Assembly: GCF_007859765.1 (NCBI RefSeq)
Contig: NZ_SIHJ01000002.1
Location: 620,001 to 684,000 of the forward strand
Source of the DNA: Posidoniimonas corsicana
GTDB taxonomy: Bacteria; Planctomycetota; Planctomycetia; Pirellulales; Lacipirellulaceae
Direction of reading: 5' to 3'
Length of the DNA stretch: 64,000 bases
Position 1 is the first letter of the stretch, and each line of letters starts with the position of its first letter. This document shows, one piece after another, positions 1 to 9,517 of the stretch. The notes under the pieces are model-generated. The model was not told the DNA's origin and made no database searches. It was given only the letters and a program-made list of their open reading frames with translations. The position numbers were made by a program, and so were the translations under genes.

Positions 1-1
1 G

Positions 2-220
2 GTGGGCGAGGTCGACTCGCGTGTCGTGCTAGGTTGCCCGGCGTTAGCGTCCGTTTATGTTGATCGCGTCCTGGCTACCGCGGACGTCGATCGGCTGCGC
101 GAAGACCCCGTGCGGGACGCGGTCGCCGCCGCCCTGGGCGACCATCTGGAGCTCTGCCCAAAGGTCGCCAGCAACCTCTCCCCTACCCGCGAACCCGAAG
201 AGGCCCAGACAAGTGAGTGA
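2..220 (+). CDS. C-terminal fragment of an upstream gene of the ternary-system operon
   Basis: This reading frame is open from the window edge and stops at a TGA at 218-220, so only the last 70 or so residues are visible and the true start lies outside. The GTG start of the following ATPase (213) falls inside it, an 8-base overlap that is typical of translational coupling. I see no recognisable motif in the fragment. From the overlap and the identity of the next genes I infer that it belongs to the same MoxR/vWA/propeller operon. Its function cannot be stated. Confidence 0.55.
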   Translation: MGEVDSRVVLGCPALASVYVDRVLATADVDRLREDPVRDAVAAALGDHLELCPKVASNLSPTREPEEAQTSE

Positions 221-1382
221 ATCGATTGAGCCGGACGCGCACCGGCTCGGGCACGCGCTCCGCGCCGACGTGCTCGAGCCGCTCAAGCAGAGCTTTGTCG
301 GCAAGGATGAGATCATTGACCTGCTGGGCCTCTGTCTGACCGCGCGGGAAAACCTGTTCCTCCTCGGCCCGCCCGGAACGGCGAAGAGCGCGCTGGTGCA
401 GGCGTTGGCGTCGCGGATCGACGGGCGGGTGTTCGACTACCTCCTCACCCGCTTCACCGAGCCCAACGAGATCTTCGGCCCCTTTGACATCCGCAAGCTA
501 CGCGACGGCGAGCTGCAGACCAACACCGAAGGCATGCTGCCCGAGGCGGACTTCGTGTTCCTCGACGAGCTGCTCAACGCCAACAGCGCGATCCTTAACA
601 GCCTGTTGCTGGTGCTCAACGAGCGCGTGTTCCGCAGGGGCCGCGAGACTCGGCCGCTGCCCACCCTGATGGTGGTCGGCGCCAGCAACCACCTGCCCGA
701 GGACGAGGCGCTGGGGGCCTTGTTCGACCGGTTCTTGATTCGCGTGAACTGCGTCAACGTCCCCGATGAGAGCTTGCGGGAAGTGCTGAACGCCGGTTGG
801 CGCCTCGACTCGCAATCTTCGAATCAGGAGGCGCCGACCAGCGGGCTGCGAGCAGACGATCTGCGGAGGCTGCACCGGCTGACGCCGCAGGTGTCCATCG
901 AACAGGTCCTGCCCGCGTACTGCGACCTGGTGATCAAGCTCCGCGGCGCCGGCATCCGGGTCTCGGACCGTCGGGCGGTAAAGCTCCAGCGGCTGGTCGC
1001 GGCTAGCGCCCTGCTGTGCGGCAGGCTCGACGCGAACCGCACCGACCTGTGGGTGCTCCGGTACATCTGGGACACCGAGGACGAGCAGGAGGTGCTCGCG
1101 GCGTTAGTTTCCCAAGCGGTCGACGCAGCAGACGACGAAGAACGGGCGCTTGGCCACCCCCGCTCTCAGGTCGGCGAGGCTCCCGACCCCGAGCAACTGC
1201 ACGCCGACCTGTCCGTGCTCGCCGAGATGATCGAGCGCGCCGGCGGCGTCGAACGTAGCGTTGCGAGGGATCGGCTGACGCTGCTGGCGGCCCGCTGCCA
1301 GTGGGTGCCCGACGCGCAGCAACGGACCTTCATCGAGAACCAGGTGAATGAACTATGGGCCAGGCTCGACTCAGCACCGTAG
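213..1382 (+). CDS. MoxR-family AAA+ ATPase of a MoxR-vWA-beta-propeller ternary system
   Basis: A 389-residue AAA+ ATPase. Walker A GPPGTAKS lies near residues 52-59, Walker B FVFLDE near 114-119, and a sensor-1-like VVGASN near 154-159. The segment with FTEPNEIFGPFDI and LLLVLNERVFRRG is characteristic of MoxR/RavA ATPases. The GTG at 213 is preferred because it is preceded by GAAGAGG about nine bases upstream and overlaps the previous stop. The longer frame back to 57 lies wholly inside the upstream gene. MoxR ATPases act as chaperone-like remodelling motors that work with vWA-domain partners. Here the partner is probably the vWA/propeller protein two genes downstream. The ATPase call is secure; assignment to the 'bpMoxR' ternary class rests on the gene neighbourhood. 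Confidence 0.9.
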   Translation: MSESIEPDAHRLGHALRADVLEPLKQSFVGKDEIIDLLGLCLTARENLFLLGPPGTAKSALVQALASRIDGRVFDYLLTRFTEPNEIFGPFDIRKLRDGELQTNTEGMLPEADFVFLDELLNANSAILNSLLLVLNERVFRRGRETRPLPTLMVVGASNHLPEDEALGALFDRFLIRVNCVNVPDESLREVLNAGWRLDSQSSNQEAPTSGLRADDLRRLHRLTPQVSIEQVLPAYCDLVIKLRGAGIRVSDRRAVKLQRLVAASALLCGRLDANRTDLWVLRYIWDTEDEQEVLAALVSQAVDAADDEERALGHPRSQVGEAPDPEQLHADLSVLAEMIERAGGVERSVARDRLTLLAARCQWVPDAQQRTFIENQVNELWARLDSAP

Positions 1383-2098
1383 CGTCCGGCTGGTGCGCCG
1401 AGGCGCCGCTGAGCGGTCTGGCGCGGCTCGCCACGCTCCGCGGCATCCCCGGCGTTGAGGTCAACTCCGCGTCCGACCGCCGGTTGTGGCTGCGCGGCCC
1501 TGCGCTTACGCCCATGGTTGAGCGCCGCCTGCGAGAGGTGCTCGGGTGCCGGGTCTACCAAGTCTATGCAGGCGACCAGCTGCTAGCCGTCGGCGCCGGA
1601 GTGCCGCGCGGGCACGTTCGCGACGGGGAGTGGAGACCGCTCGACGCGTGGCTCGCCCTCGCTCGACCCGCCAGCAGGTACGCCGCGCCGACGCCGGTGG
1701 CGGCTGTGTCGCTTGCGCGATCGTCGGAGGTCACAACCGCAGGCTTGGCGCTGGCGTCTCGTGCCGCGTGGGCGAAGTACGTAGAAACGGCGCCGCGGGT
1801 CCGGCTTGACCGCCTGTCCTACGCGGCCAGCGACTCGCAAGTCGTGATCGTTGGCAAGCCCCTTCCTCCGCTCCGCGCGGAGCTCTTTCATGTGCAGCAC
1901 GGCGTCGCGGCGCCGGTCGGCTACCACTGGATGCCGAGGCTCGACGCACGTGTTTTGTGTGAAGCCTGGAAGCTCAACCCAGGCGACTACCTGCTGCTAC
2001 GCCCTAGCGGCGTGCACCAGCTGGTAGCAGGCGATTGCTTTGTTGGCGCGTCGAGGTCCTCTGTCAGGCAGCTGGGGGCCCCGCATGGCGGCGAATGA
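1355..2098 (+). CDS. small partner protein of the MoxR-vWA-propeller system (bpX-like, function unknown)
   Basis: A 247-residue protein without a signal peptide or membrane segment and without a motif I can name. Its ATG at 1355 lies inside the 3' end of the ATPase gene (28-base overlap), and its own stop overlaps the start of the vWA/propeller gene, so it is fixed between the two core components. The ternary systems described by comparative genomics carry small uncharacterised domains named bpX0 to bpX6 in this position. This is probably one of them, but I cannot say which from sequence alone. Residues around 135-160 (ALASRAAWAKYVE) look helical, and the remainder is predicted mixed alpha/beta. 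The role is unknown; an adaptor between ATPase and vWA protein is speculation. Confidence 0.7.
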   Translation: MGQARLSTVASGWCAEAPLSGLARLATLRGIPGVEVNSASDRRLWLRGPALTPMVERRLREVLGCRVYQVYAGDQLLAVGAGVPRGHVRDGEWRPLDAWLALARPASRYAAPTPVAAVSLARSSEVTTAGLALASRAAWAKYVETAPRVRLDRLSYAASDSQVVIVGKPLPPLRAELFHVQHGVAAPVGYHWMPRLDARVLCEAWKLNPGDYLLLRPSGVHQLVAGDCFVGASRSSVRQLGAPHGGE

Positions 2099-4892
2099 CC
2101 AGTTCATAAGAGAGTACTTCCAGGCAGGGCGCGAGTCGTTCTGGCGGTGGGAGGACGACGGCAAGGTGATCGCCTGGGGCGACGGGAAGACCATCACGTT
2201 CCTCGAGGAGGCCACGGTCACCCTGAACCACCTGGCGCCGCACGGGCTCCCCCGCTTCGGTTCACTGCTGCTGCTCCTCGCCGCCACGCGAAAGAACTGG
2301 GCGACCGACGGCAGCGAGGCCGGCTTGTTGGCAGGCGTGGTTGACGCGGCCTTCCAAAAGAGTGATCAACGCAACGCTTCGGCTACAACGCTGCTAAGTG
2401 ACGCCCTCGCCGGACTGCACAAGGTGCGGGCGCTGGACTCGTCGCTGCGCTCGAGCCCAGAGGCGAAGGCCGCCTTGGCGGAGATCGTCTTCGCTGGCCC
2501 ACCGGCCGTTGCGAAGCCAGAGTCACAGGCCGTTGCGTCCGCCGTGCGGCCGGGGCTTACAGCTTTGCTCGATGCAGCGCTGCAGGACACCGCCTCGCTC
2601 GAAGAGCTTGGGCTCTCGCTGATGGCTGACTTGGCGGAGCTGTCCAAGGGCCTCGGGCAGGTTTCGCCTGAATCGGTGCGGCTGCGCATGGAGACCGGCC
2701 TCAACGCCCTGCCTGCGCCCGCGCCCATCGAGGCGCCGGTCGAGGAAGTCCCCCCCTGCGAGGCGGCCCGCCGGGTCATCGCTGAATTGCTCGAGCACCC
2801 CGAGTACGCCGGCGTGTCCCGCGTTGCGAGCCGGTTGCTGTCCAGCGCGTCGCTCCCGCGACGGCTGACCGACGCCCACCACCAGGAGACCGGCGGCTTC
2901 TCCGACATCACCAACCGCGGCGACCCCGACCGGCTGCTCCTCAGCGAGCTGGCCCAGGACGGGCTCACCCTAGCGGTTCGGGTGGCGATGAACGAGGCGA
3001 TGTACCTGCACCGCGAGACGCCGCCCAGCACGCCGCGAGTGCGGCGCGAATTGCTCATCGACTCGGGCGTCCGGGCATGGGGAACCCCCCGTGTGCTGGC
3101 GGCCGCCGCCGCGTTAGCCTTCGCCGCCAGCACCCCCAAGTCGGCCAGCCTGAAGGCCTGGCGGGGCGAGGGGACCGAATTGCGCGAGGTCGATCTTTCC
3201 ACGACGAGCGGCCTGGTCGCCCACCTCGGCGCCTTAGGTACGGCGCCGAACCTGTCGGAGTCGATCCCAGCGTTCGGCGATAAGGTCGACAAGGCGCAAG
3301 AATCGACTGAAGCAATCCTCATCATGCCCGCCGAGTCGTGGGGCGACGAGCAAATGAAGGCCTCGCTGCGGGCGTTGTCGGCTGACCGGGTTTACGTTGC
3401 CACCGTCAGCCGTGGGGGAGAGTTTCGACTGATCGAACGCCGGTTGCGTGGCCAGCGCACCGTGCGACTGGTGCGGGTCGACCCCAACACGCTTCTCGAA
3501 GACAGCCCCCCCCTGCACCGCCCGCGGGATGCTGACCACCTGCCCGCGATCTTCCGCGAGGGCGCGTTCCCGCTGCGGATGCCGCACCAGCTTCAGTCCG
3601 CGAGGAGCTGGTTCCTCGCGGGCTGGGGGGCCTTGGCGGTCACCAAGGACGGACGGTTGATGCGTTGGACCGAGCGTGGGCGCGGCGCCGTGCAGCTGAG
3701 CGACCAGGTTCCGCGTGGCGCCCTTTGGTGGGCCTCCCCCAACTGCCTGCAGGGGATGACGAGCTTTGTCTGCGGGACCAAGCACGACCTGCACCTGGTG
3801 CACGCCGATCTCGTTCGCCGCTCGGTCCGGTGCTTACGGATCCACCCCGCGGACGCGGCGGGGGTCGTTATGCACAACGGGGCGTTGATGGTGATTAGAG
3901 AAGGTGAGGTGCATGCCATCGGCCTGACTAGCGGTGAGAGCACCGGGTCGACCACGCTGCCACGGTACCTGGACTCCGCGCACGGCCGCTACTTCCGAAT
4001 CCCAGGCAGCGCCGGCCACATGGCGTTGTCCCACACGGGCGACGCCCCCTCCCTCGACAAGGTGACCGTCCACGAGACACTCGAAGGCGCTCCGACCCAC
4101 CGCGTCGATCTGTGGGATGTGGTAGGCGTCGACGGCCCTGTCGCCCTGAACTCATCCGGCGTTGTCTTTCGGGTCCTCGACGGAGAGATCCTCGTGCGGT
4201 GCACTCGCCACGCGCCTGCTCACATCCAGCGCCAGTCGAGTCGCGCCGAATGGAAGCTCCGCTGGACCTCGCCCGACGGTGAGTGCGTGGGCGTGTGGAG
4301 CACCAGCAATGGCGTCACACGCCGCTACCGCGTCGACCTTGAGACCAAGAGGGTCGAAGAAGACAACCCCGACGGGACCGACGGCCGGGTCGACCGGATC
4401 GCCCAGGTGCACACGTGCCGCAACCGGTTTGTCTCGATCGGGGTTGATCGTCGGGGCCGGCTGACCTTGCTGGACACAAAAAGCCGGGGCTTCATTGTGT
4501 CGGTGCGCAATAACAGCCCCTTGTTCGTCACCGAGCGGCTCGAAGACGACTTCGGCGATGCGGCAGCGTTCACCCAACTCGACGGCGCCCCGTTCCGGTT
4601 CCGCTTGTCTGAGGCCCGCTGGCCCGACGGCAGCCGAGCGGTACTAGACTCCCGCGGCCTGCTGCACCTGATGCCGGGCGACGCCTCGCTGCCCGAGGTG
4701 TCGCTGGTGCTCGCCGAGGGCGAGCTGACCGGGTGGTGCAACGCGCAGGCCGGCAGCACAGCGGCTGGCGTGTTCGGCAAGAACTACTTCCTGCCTGCCG
4801 ACGACGATCCGATGGTCCCCCGCGCGTCGAGCCGACAGGTCATGCGCGAAGCGATCACCCCGTTCGCCGAGGGGATCCGTGCCGCAACTTGA
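2085..4892 (+). CDS. vWA-like / beta-propeller protein of the ternary system
   Basis: A 935-residue cytosolic protein. The ATG at 2085 (MAANDQF) is preferred over an upstream in-frame candidate at 2040 because it follows a G-rich stretch and overlaps the previous stop by 14 bases. The N-terminal third is helical. Around residue 320 the sequence RRELLIDSGVRAWGTPR resembles the first strand and MIDAS loop of a von Willebrand A domain, with D326 kept but the DxSxS pattern eroded. A second vWA-like strand (EAILIMPAESWGD) follows. From about residue 500 the protein becomes strand-rich with recurring blades such as GWGALAVTKDGRLMRWT, typical of a beta-propeller. In the known ternary systems the MoxR ATPase is thought to act on such vWA/propeller proteins. 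The propeller call is firm; the vWA call is moderate because of the degenerate MIDAS. Confidence 0.8.
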   Translation: MAANDQFIREYFQAGRESFWRWEDDGKVIAWGDGKTITFLEEATVTLNHLAPHGLPRFGSLLLLLAATRKNWATDGSEAGLLAGVVDAAFQKSDQRNASATTLLSDALAGLHKVRALDSSLRSSPEAKAALAEIVFAGPPAVAKPESQAVASAVRPGLTALLDAALQDTASLEELGLSLMADLAELSKGLGQVSPESVRLRMETGLNALPAPAPIEAPVEEVPPCEAARRVIAELLEHPEYAGVSRVASRLLSSASLPRRLTDAHHQETGGFSDITNRGDPDRLLLSELAQDGLTLAVRVAMNEAMYLHRETPPSTPRVRRELLIDSGVRAWGTPRVLAAAAALAFAASTPKSASLKAWRGEGTELREVDLSTTSGLVAHLGALGTAPNLSESIPAFGDKVDKAQESTEAILIMPAESWGDEQMKASLRALSADRVYVATVSRGGEFRLIERRLRGQRTVRLVRVDPNTLLEDSPPLHRPRDADHLPAIFREGAFPLRMPHQLQSARSWFLAGWGALAVTKDGRLMRWTERGRGAVQLSDQVPRGALWWASPNCLQGMTSFVCGTKHDLHLVHADLVRRSVRCLRIHPADAAGVVMHNGALMVIREGEVHAIGLTSGESTGSTTLPRYLDSAHGRYFRIPGSAGHMALSHTGDAPSLDKVTVHETLEGAPTHRVDLWDVVGVDGPVALNSSGVVFRVLDGEILVRCTRHAPAHIQRQSSRAEWKLRWTSPDGECVGVWSTSNGVTRRYRVDLETKRVEEDNPDGTDGRVDRIAQVHTCRNRFVSIGVDRRGRLTLLDTKSRGFIVSVRNNSPLFVTERLEDDFGDAAAFTQLDGAPFRFRLSEARWPDGSRAVLDSRGLLHLMPGDASLPEVSLVLAEGELTGWCNAQAGSTAAGVFGKNYFLPADDDPMVPRASSRQVMREAITPFAEGIRAAT

Positions 4893-7674
4893 GATCACCA
4901 TCCGCCGCCGCGGGTCCCGCCCCCTCCCGACCTCCGCCTGGTACCTCCCGGGCGGCGACGCCAGCGACTGGCTCGCGGAGATCACGCGGTGGCCGGTCGA
5001 CCAGGCCAAGGTGCGTGTTGTGCCCATCGCCGGCGAGTCTCCGACGGCCGCCGACGGGGTGCTCGTCATCCCTGCGGACGGCGGGTTCGCGGCGAGCGCA
5101 AACTGCGTTCCTTTCGGCAGAATCGGAGAAGGCGTCTACCTGCCGGTCGACGCTGAGCTGGCGCCGCCGCCAACCGATAGCGAGCTTCAGAATCTGTTCC
5201 CCTCCGAAGGCCTGTTTGTGTTTGTGCCGGGGCGGGGTCTGACCGAGGTGGAGCCTGGGAGGGTGCTGACACTGCCCGACCTGATCGCGCCGCTCCACGT
5301 TGACGACGCCAACTGGACCTTCGCCGAACCGGGTTTCGCGTTCCCGAGCCGGATCGCCGAACTGCTGCCGCTCAACCCTCCCTCCGCTCAGAGCATCCTC
5401 GACGTCGGCCGCGACGACATCGGGCAGGATTCGGACCAGATCGCCAACCTCCCCAAAACGCCAAACGAGCCGCTGTCCGGGGCGGCGGGGGCGGTGCAAC
5501 GGGCAGCGATCGTTGCGGCGGCACTACCCCTACTGGGAATGGCGAAAGCCCTCTCGGCATTGAAGGCGGCTCTGCCAACTACCGGCGCAGGCGGCGCCGC
5601 TGGATCGGCCGGCGGTGGTTCGCTCGGCGCCCTGGGGGACTTAGCGCAGAAGATGATGCAGGGGGTGTCGCGATCCTTGCAGGCGACTAGAAACCGTGAG
5701 GTATCACGCCTGCTGAACATGCTGCAAGACAACCCCGATGAGGGACTCCGGTACGCCATCCCCTTCGGCGGCGACGCCCACCGGGGTATCGGCGCCGCCG
5801 GCGGCAGCCTTGGCAGGCGAGACGTCAACTTCAGTCTCGGCGGGCTGGGTGGAGGCGGCCCCGCGGACGTGTGGGAGCTCTCCTACGAGCACCAGCAGCA
5901 GCTCATCCAGCGGTACCGCGATCTGGCCGACCGAGAGATGCGTCTGGGACGTTTCCGGCGTGCCGCCTACATCTTCGCGCAGCTGCTAGGCGACTTCCGC
6001 TCCGCCGCCTCAGCACTAGAGCGGGGCAAACACTTCCGCGAGGCGGCTGTGCTCTACAGCGAACAGCTGCGCAACCCAAAGGCTGCAGCAGAGTGCCTGG
6101 AACGCGGTGAGCTGTGGAACGAAGCAATCGAGGCCTACCGAGAGCTGGGCCACCACGAGAAGGTTGGCGACCTGCTCGCGCACATCGATCGGTTGGAGGA
6201 GGCCCGCCAGGCCTACCACGCGGCGGCGGACGAGTTGCGTGACAAGCACGACCTGGTCGGGGCAGCGCGGCTGTACGTCGAGAAACTGTGCGACGCCGAC
6301 CTGGCCCTCAGCGTGCTCGACGACGGCTGGCCCCACACCAGCCATTCCGCTCGGTGCGTTAAGGCCGGCTTCGGCATCCGTGCGCGGCTTGGCCGCCACG
6401 AGGAGTCCGCGTCGCGGATCGACTTCCTGTTCGAGCAGGCGTCCGCCCTGGGTAGGCACGCCGAGGTCGCTGAATTGCTGGCCGACGCCTGCACCCAATA
6501 CCCAGAAGCAGCCGTGCAACAGCATGCCATGGGCCGTGCAGGGGCCATCGTAGTCACTCGATTACAGTTCTCCGGCGCCGATGAGGCCCGCCGGCTGACC
6601 CGGGTCTACACGCGGCTGCACCCGGAAGACACACTCCTGCCACGGGACGTTCAACGATTCCACGGTCAGGTGCCTCCGGCGGCGGCGCCGGCCCAGCCAC
6701 CACAGCGGCCTCGCCCTCGCGACAACAAGCTAACACTCCTCAGCCAGTTCGAGCTGCCGTGCGATGCCTCCTGGCGCGCCGCGACGATCGCTGGCGACCA
6801 ACTCATCGTGGCCGGGGTCGCCGACGGACGGATCGTGCTATCGCAGAGCGACCTCGACGGACGCAACGCGAGGACCACCCGTCCGTGGAGCGGAGTCCCC
6901 ACACGCTCGGATGCGTTGCTGCTCCTGCATGGATCCGACCACCAAGTGCACCTCATTGCGGTTGGTGAGCCGCCGCTGACGCCCGTGCCGGCGATTGAGT
7001 TCAACGATAACGGTCGCGTCGTCGCCGACGTCGGGACTCCGCGAGGCGTCGGCCTAGTGTGGGGATCGGCCGCGGGCACGCTTGGTCAAACCTGGACCAT
7101 TGAGGATCGTGATGACCCGGTGGTGGTCTGTGTCGACCGCGACGGGGTCGTCGTTTCGTCCCAGTCACTGCTGCAGTCGGCCGACCTGCCTTGGGACGAG
7201 GTCGCCACTCCGGTCCCGATGTGCGCCACCAGCAGGCGGTTGGTCCTGGGCATTGGCGCCAGTCTGGCAAGCGTGCAGGGCGGCCAGGTAGACACGATCG
7301 AGGAGTTTCCTACTCGCATCACCGCCATGGCCGGCGGCGGGCCCTACGCGGCCCAACAGGTGTGCGTGTCGCTGGAGTCGGGCGCCGCTCTTGTGAGGGT
7401 AGGTTTCGCCGGTCACGTAACTTCGTTCGCCGAGGGCATGGACCACCCGCTGACGCTGATCATCCGAGGCGGGTTCGTGGTCGCCGCCGACGACAGCCGC
7501 GTCGCGGTGTGGCAGCCACGCGGGCGGCAGGACGAGCGACGTTGGCTCGCCCCGCTGGGCGATCAGCGTTACCAGCACGGGCGGCCAGCCGCCCTCCTTG
7601 CGCTGCCCGCCACGGATCAGTTCGCTGTCGTCTCGGAAAGCGGCGTCGTGTCCCACTTCGAAGTAAATACTTGA
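4879..7674 (+). CDS. TPR-like repeat / beta-propeller protein of the ternary system (possibly bpX6-type)
   Basis: A 931-residue protein starting at GTG 4879, with GAGGGGAT just upstream, overlapping the previous gene by 14 bases. The first 200 residues form a mixed domain with no familiar motif, possibly the family called bpX6 (numbering from memory). A Gly/Ala-rich hinge follows (about residues 230-330). Then comes a helical repeat array of TPR/SEL1 character (about 335-590), with units such as GRFRRAAYIFAQLLGDF, KHFREAAVLYSEQL and ELWNEAIEAYRELG. A Pro-rich linker near residue 600 leads to a C-terminal beta-propeller-like half with repeated short strands. There is no signal peptide, so it should be cytosolic. 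The architecture suggests a scaffold or sensor that binds protein partners, and the second propeller in the operon fits a multi-subunit conflict system. Confidence 0.8.
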   Translation: MPQLEITIRRRGSRPLPTSAWYLPGGDASDWLAEITRWPVDQAKVRVVPIAGESPTAADGVLVIPADGGFAASANCVPFGRIGEGVYLPVDAELAPPPTDSELQNLFPSEGLFVFVPGRGLTEVEPGRVLTLPDLIAPLHVDDANWTFAEPGFAFPSRIAELLPLNPPSAQSILDVGRDDIGQDSDQIANLPKTPNEPLSGAAGAVQRAAIVAAALPLLGMAKALSALKAALPTTGAGGAAGSAGGGSLGALGDLAQKMMQGVSRSLQATRNREVSRLLNMLQDNPDEGLRYAIPFGGDAHRGIGAAGGSLGRRDVNFSLGGLGGGGPADVWELSYEHQQQLIQRYRDLADREMRLGRFRRAAYIFAQLLGDFRSAASALERGKHFREAAVLYSEQLRNPKAAAECLERGELWNEAIEAYRELGHHEKVGDLLAHIDRLEEARQAYHAAADELRDKHDLVGAARLYVEKLCDADLALSVLDDGWPHTSHSARCVKAGFGIRARLGRHEESASRIDFLFEQASALGRHAEVAELLADACTQYPEAAVQQHAMGRAGAIVVTRLQFSGADEARRLTRVYTRLHPEDTLLPRDVQRFHGQVPPAAAPAQPPQRPRPRDNKLTLLSQFELPCDASWRAATIAGDQLIVAGVADGRIVLSQSDLDGRNARTTRPWSGVPTRSDALLLLHGSDHQVHLIAVGEPPLTPVPAIEFNDNGRVVADVGTPRGVGLVWGSAAGTLGQTWTIEDRDDPVVVCVDRDGVVVSSQSLLQSADLPWDEVATPVPMCATSRRLVLGIGASLASVQGGQVDTIEEFPTRITAMAGGGPYAAQQVCVSLESGAALVRVGFAGHVTSFAEGMDHPLTLIIRGGFVVAADDSRVAVWQPRGRQDERRWLAPLGDQRYQHGRPAALLALPATDQFAVVSESGVVSHFEVNT

Positions 7675-7738
7675 CACCTACTGCGCAGGGCTTGATACTC
7701 GGCGGCGTCGCTCGAAACTCTTCGACCAAGGAACGGCA

Positions 7739-9517
7739 GTGGCGTCCGGCGATCCCCAACAAGCTCTGCAGCTGGCGGAAGAGTACTTCTCTGCGGAGGA
7801 CGATCGATTCCTGAACGCGCTCCGCGACGTGACGGACGCCGAGCTGATTGCCCCGCTTGCCGACGCGTGGAAGGTCGACCCACGACCCTGGGCTCACGAA
7901 CAGAAGCTGCTATTTTTCCGCCTTGATCCCGACCGCGTGGGGCACCAGCCAATCGTCAAACGCCTGTTCAAACAGGCCGAAGAGGATGGCGACGACCAAG
8001 TGCTGGCCGCCGCCGCGTCGCTGTTCGATCGGTTGGTGCGTCACCGAGTGAGCACGCGCAACTGCTACGACTGGCGGAGCCGTGCATTCTGGACCGAGGA
8101 GTACCTCGAGGCCGAGTGCGGCAAGCTCCCCAACACCGCGGCCCGGACAAGAGAGGGGATCAACCCGTTTACCGGCCAGCCGGTGACCTTCCACCTCCCC
8201 CCGCCACCCGTGGACGCGATCTACTTCTCGTACGCAACCCGCTACTACCTGCAGCGGCGGGCGTGGCGTTACTACAAGCGGCTCGCAAGGCAGGGCGCCG
8301 AGCGTTACCTCACCGCCTGCCGTGAGCTGCTCCTCGCCTACACCGACGACGACCTCGACACCGGCCCGCGGATACTCGACAGCCGCACGCTGCTGCAAGC
8401 CGCGTTCGGCGAGCACCCCGCGCTGCGGTTTGGACGCGACCGCGTCACGCTCGCCGAAGGCGGCAGCCTGTCGCAGTTGACCGCGGCGCCCCGGCGCCCA
8501 GAGCACTGGCAGGCACCGGCCGCGTTCGACGTGCTCATAGACCTAGCCCGGCGCTCGCGTAGCCGACTGGTGCGTGTCTGGGCGATGCAGCTCACCGAGC
8601 GACACCACGCCGAGCGTGTCGCGAACCTGCCAGTCGAAGTGCTGCTGGAGCTCATTCTCAGCGAGGACCCCGACGTCCAGCGGTTCGCCGAGACGCTGCT
8701 CGAAGACAACCCGGCTATCGATCGGCTGCCCATCGAAACCTGGCTGCGGCTGATCGACGAGGCGGGCCCCAACGCCTTGCCCGCCATCTGTACAGCGATG
8801 AGCGAACGCGGAACGACCCGCGACCTCAACCTCTCAGAGTGCGTCGATCTGGCGGTGCGCGAGCCGTCCGCCGCCGCCAGGCTTGGCCTCAATGAACTCA
8901 AGACCAGAATCCCGGCCTCGGAATACGAACTCGACCAGGTCGCGCGCCTCGCGGACACCGCGTGCGACGCCTTGGCGGGGGAAGCAGCCGACTGGGCATT
9001 AAGCTACGTCGGGTCGCGGCAAGAGTACGACCGCGACCACGTCTCAAGGTTCTTCGACAGCCTCAGGCCCGCAGCTCGGCGCAGCGCGTGGGCGTGGCTC
9101 GAATCCGACGACTGCCCCGGGCGCGACGACCCGGTGCTGTTCTGCCGCCTGCTGGAAACGCCGTACGACGAGCTGAAGCTGCGGGTGATCGACCTGCTCG
9201 AGCAGCGGAACCTGCCGGGCGAGGCCCGCGGCGGGTTGACCGCGGTGTGGACCGCCGTGCTGCTGGGCGTCCACCGCGGTGGCCGCCAGAAACTCGCCGC
9301 CGTCCGTCAGCTCGCGGCGGCCCTAAGGCAGTCGCCCCAGCGGGCGGACGACCTTGTGCCGGTGCTGGCGGTTGCGGCGCGGTCCATCCGCAAGCCGGAG
9401 TCGCGCGCCGCCCTCGCGGCGGTGGTAGGCTCGACGCTCGCCGAACCGGCTCTGGCGGACGCGGTCCAGCGACTACTCCCCGAACTGCGGATCGTCCCCG
9501 CGGAGGCGACCGCATGA
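7739..9517 (+). CDS. HEAT-like helical repeat protein of the ternary system
   Basis: A 592-residue, almost all-helical protein. The GTG start at 7739 is preceded by AAGGAACGGC, a good ribosome binding site, 64 bases after the previous stop. Its first third holds a conserved-looking aromatic segment (RAFWTEEYLEAECGKLPNT, then INPFTGQPVTFHLP). From about residue 250 it becomes a series of paired helices of HEAT/Armadillo type (VLIDLARRSRSRLVRVWAMQ, ELILSEDPDVQRFAETLLED). The stop shares an ATGA overlap with the SWIM gene, so the two are translationally coupled. No catalytic motif was seen. I infer a structural or substrate-binding subunit of the preceding complex; HEAT/SWIM neighbours of this type also occur outside ternary systems. 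Confidence 0.75.
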   Translation: MASGDPQQALQLAEEYFSAEDDRFLNALRDVTDAELIAPLADAWKVDPRPWAHEQKLLFFRLDPDRVGHQPIVKRLFKQAEEDGDDQVLAAAASLFDRLVRHRVSTRNCYDWRSRAFWTEEYLEAECGKLPNTAARTREGINPFTGQPVTFHLPPPPVDAIYFSYATRYYLQRRAWRYYKRLARQGAERYLTACRELLLAYTDDDLDTGPRILDSRTLLQAAFGEHPALRFGRDRVTLAEGGSLSQLTAAPRRPEHWQAPAAFDVLIDLARRSRSRLVRVWAMQLTERHHAERVANLPVEVLLELILSEDPDVQRFAETLLEDNPAIDRLPIETWLRLIDEAGPNALPAICTAMSERGTTRDLNLSECVDLAVREPSAAARLGLNELKTRIPASEYELDQVARLADTACDALAGEAADWALSYVGSRQEYDRDHVSRFFDSLRPAARRSAWAWLESDDCPGRDDPVLFCRLLETPYDELKLRVIDLLEQRNLPGEARGGLTAVWTAVLLGVHRGGRQKLAAVRQLAAALRQSPQRADDLVPVLAVAARSIRKPESRAALAAVVGSTLAEPALADAVQRLLPELRIVPAEATA

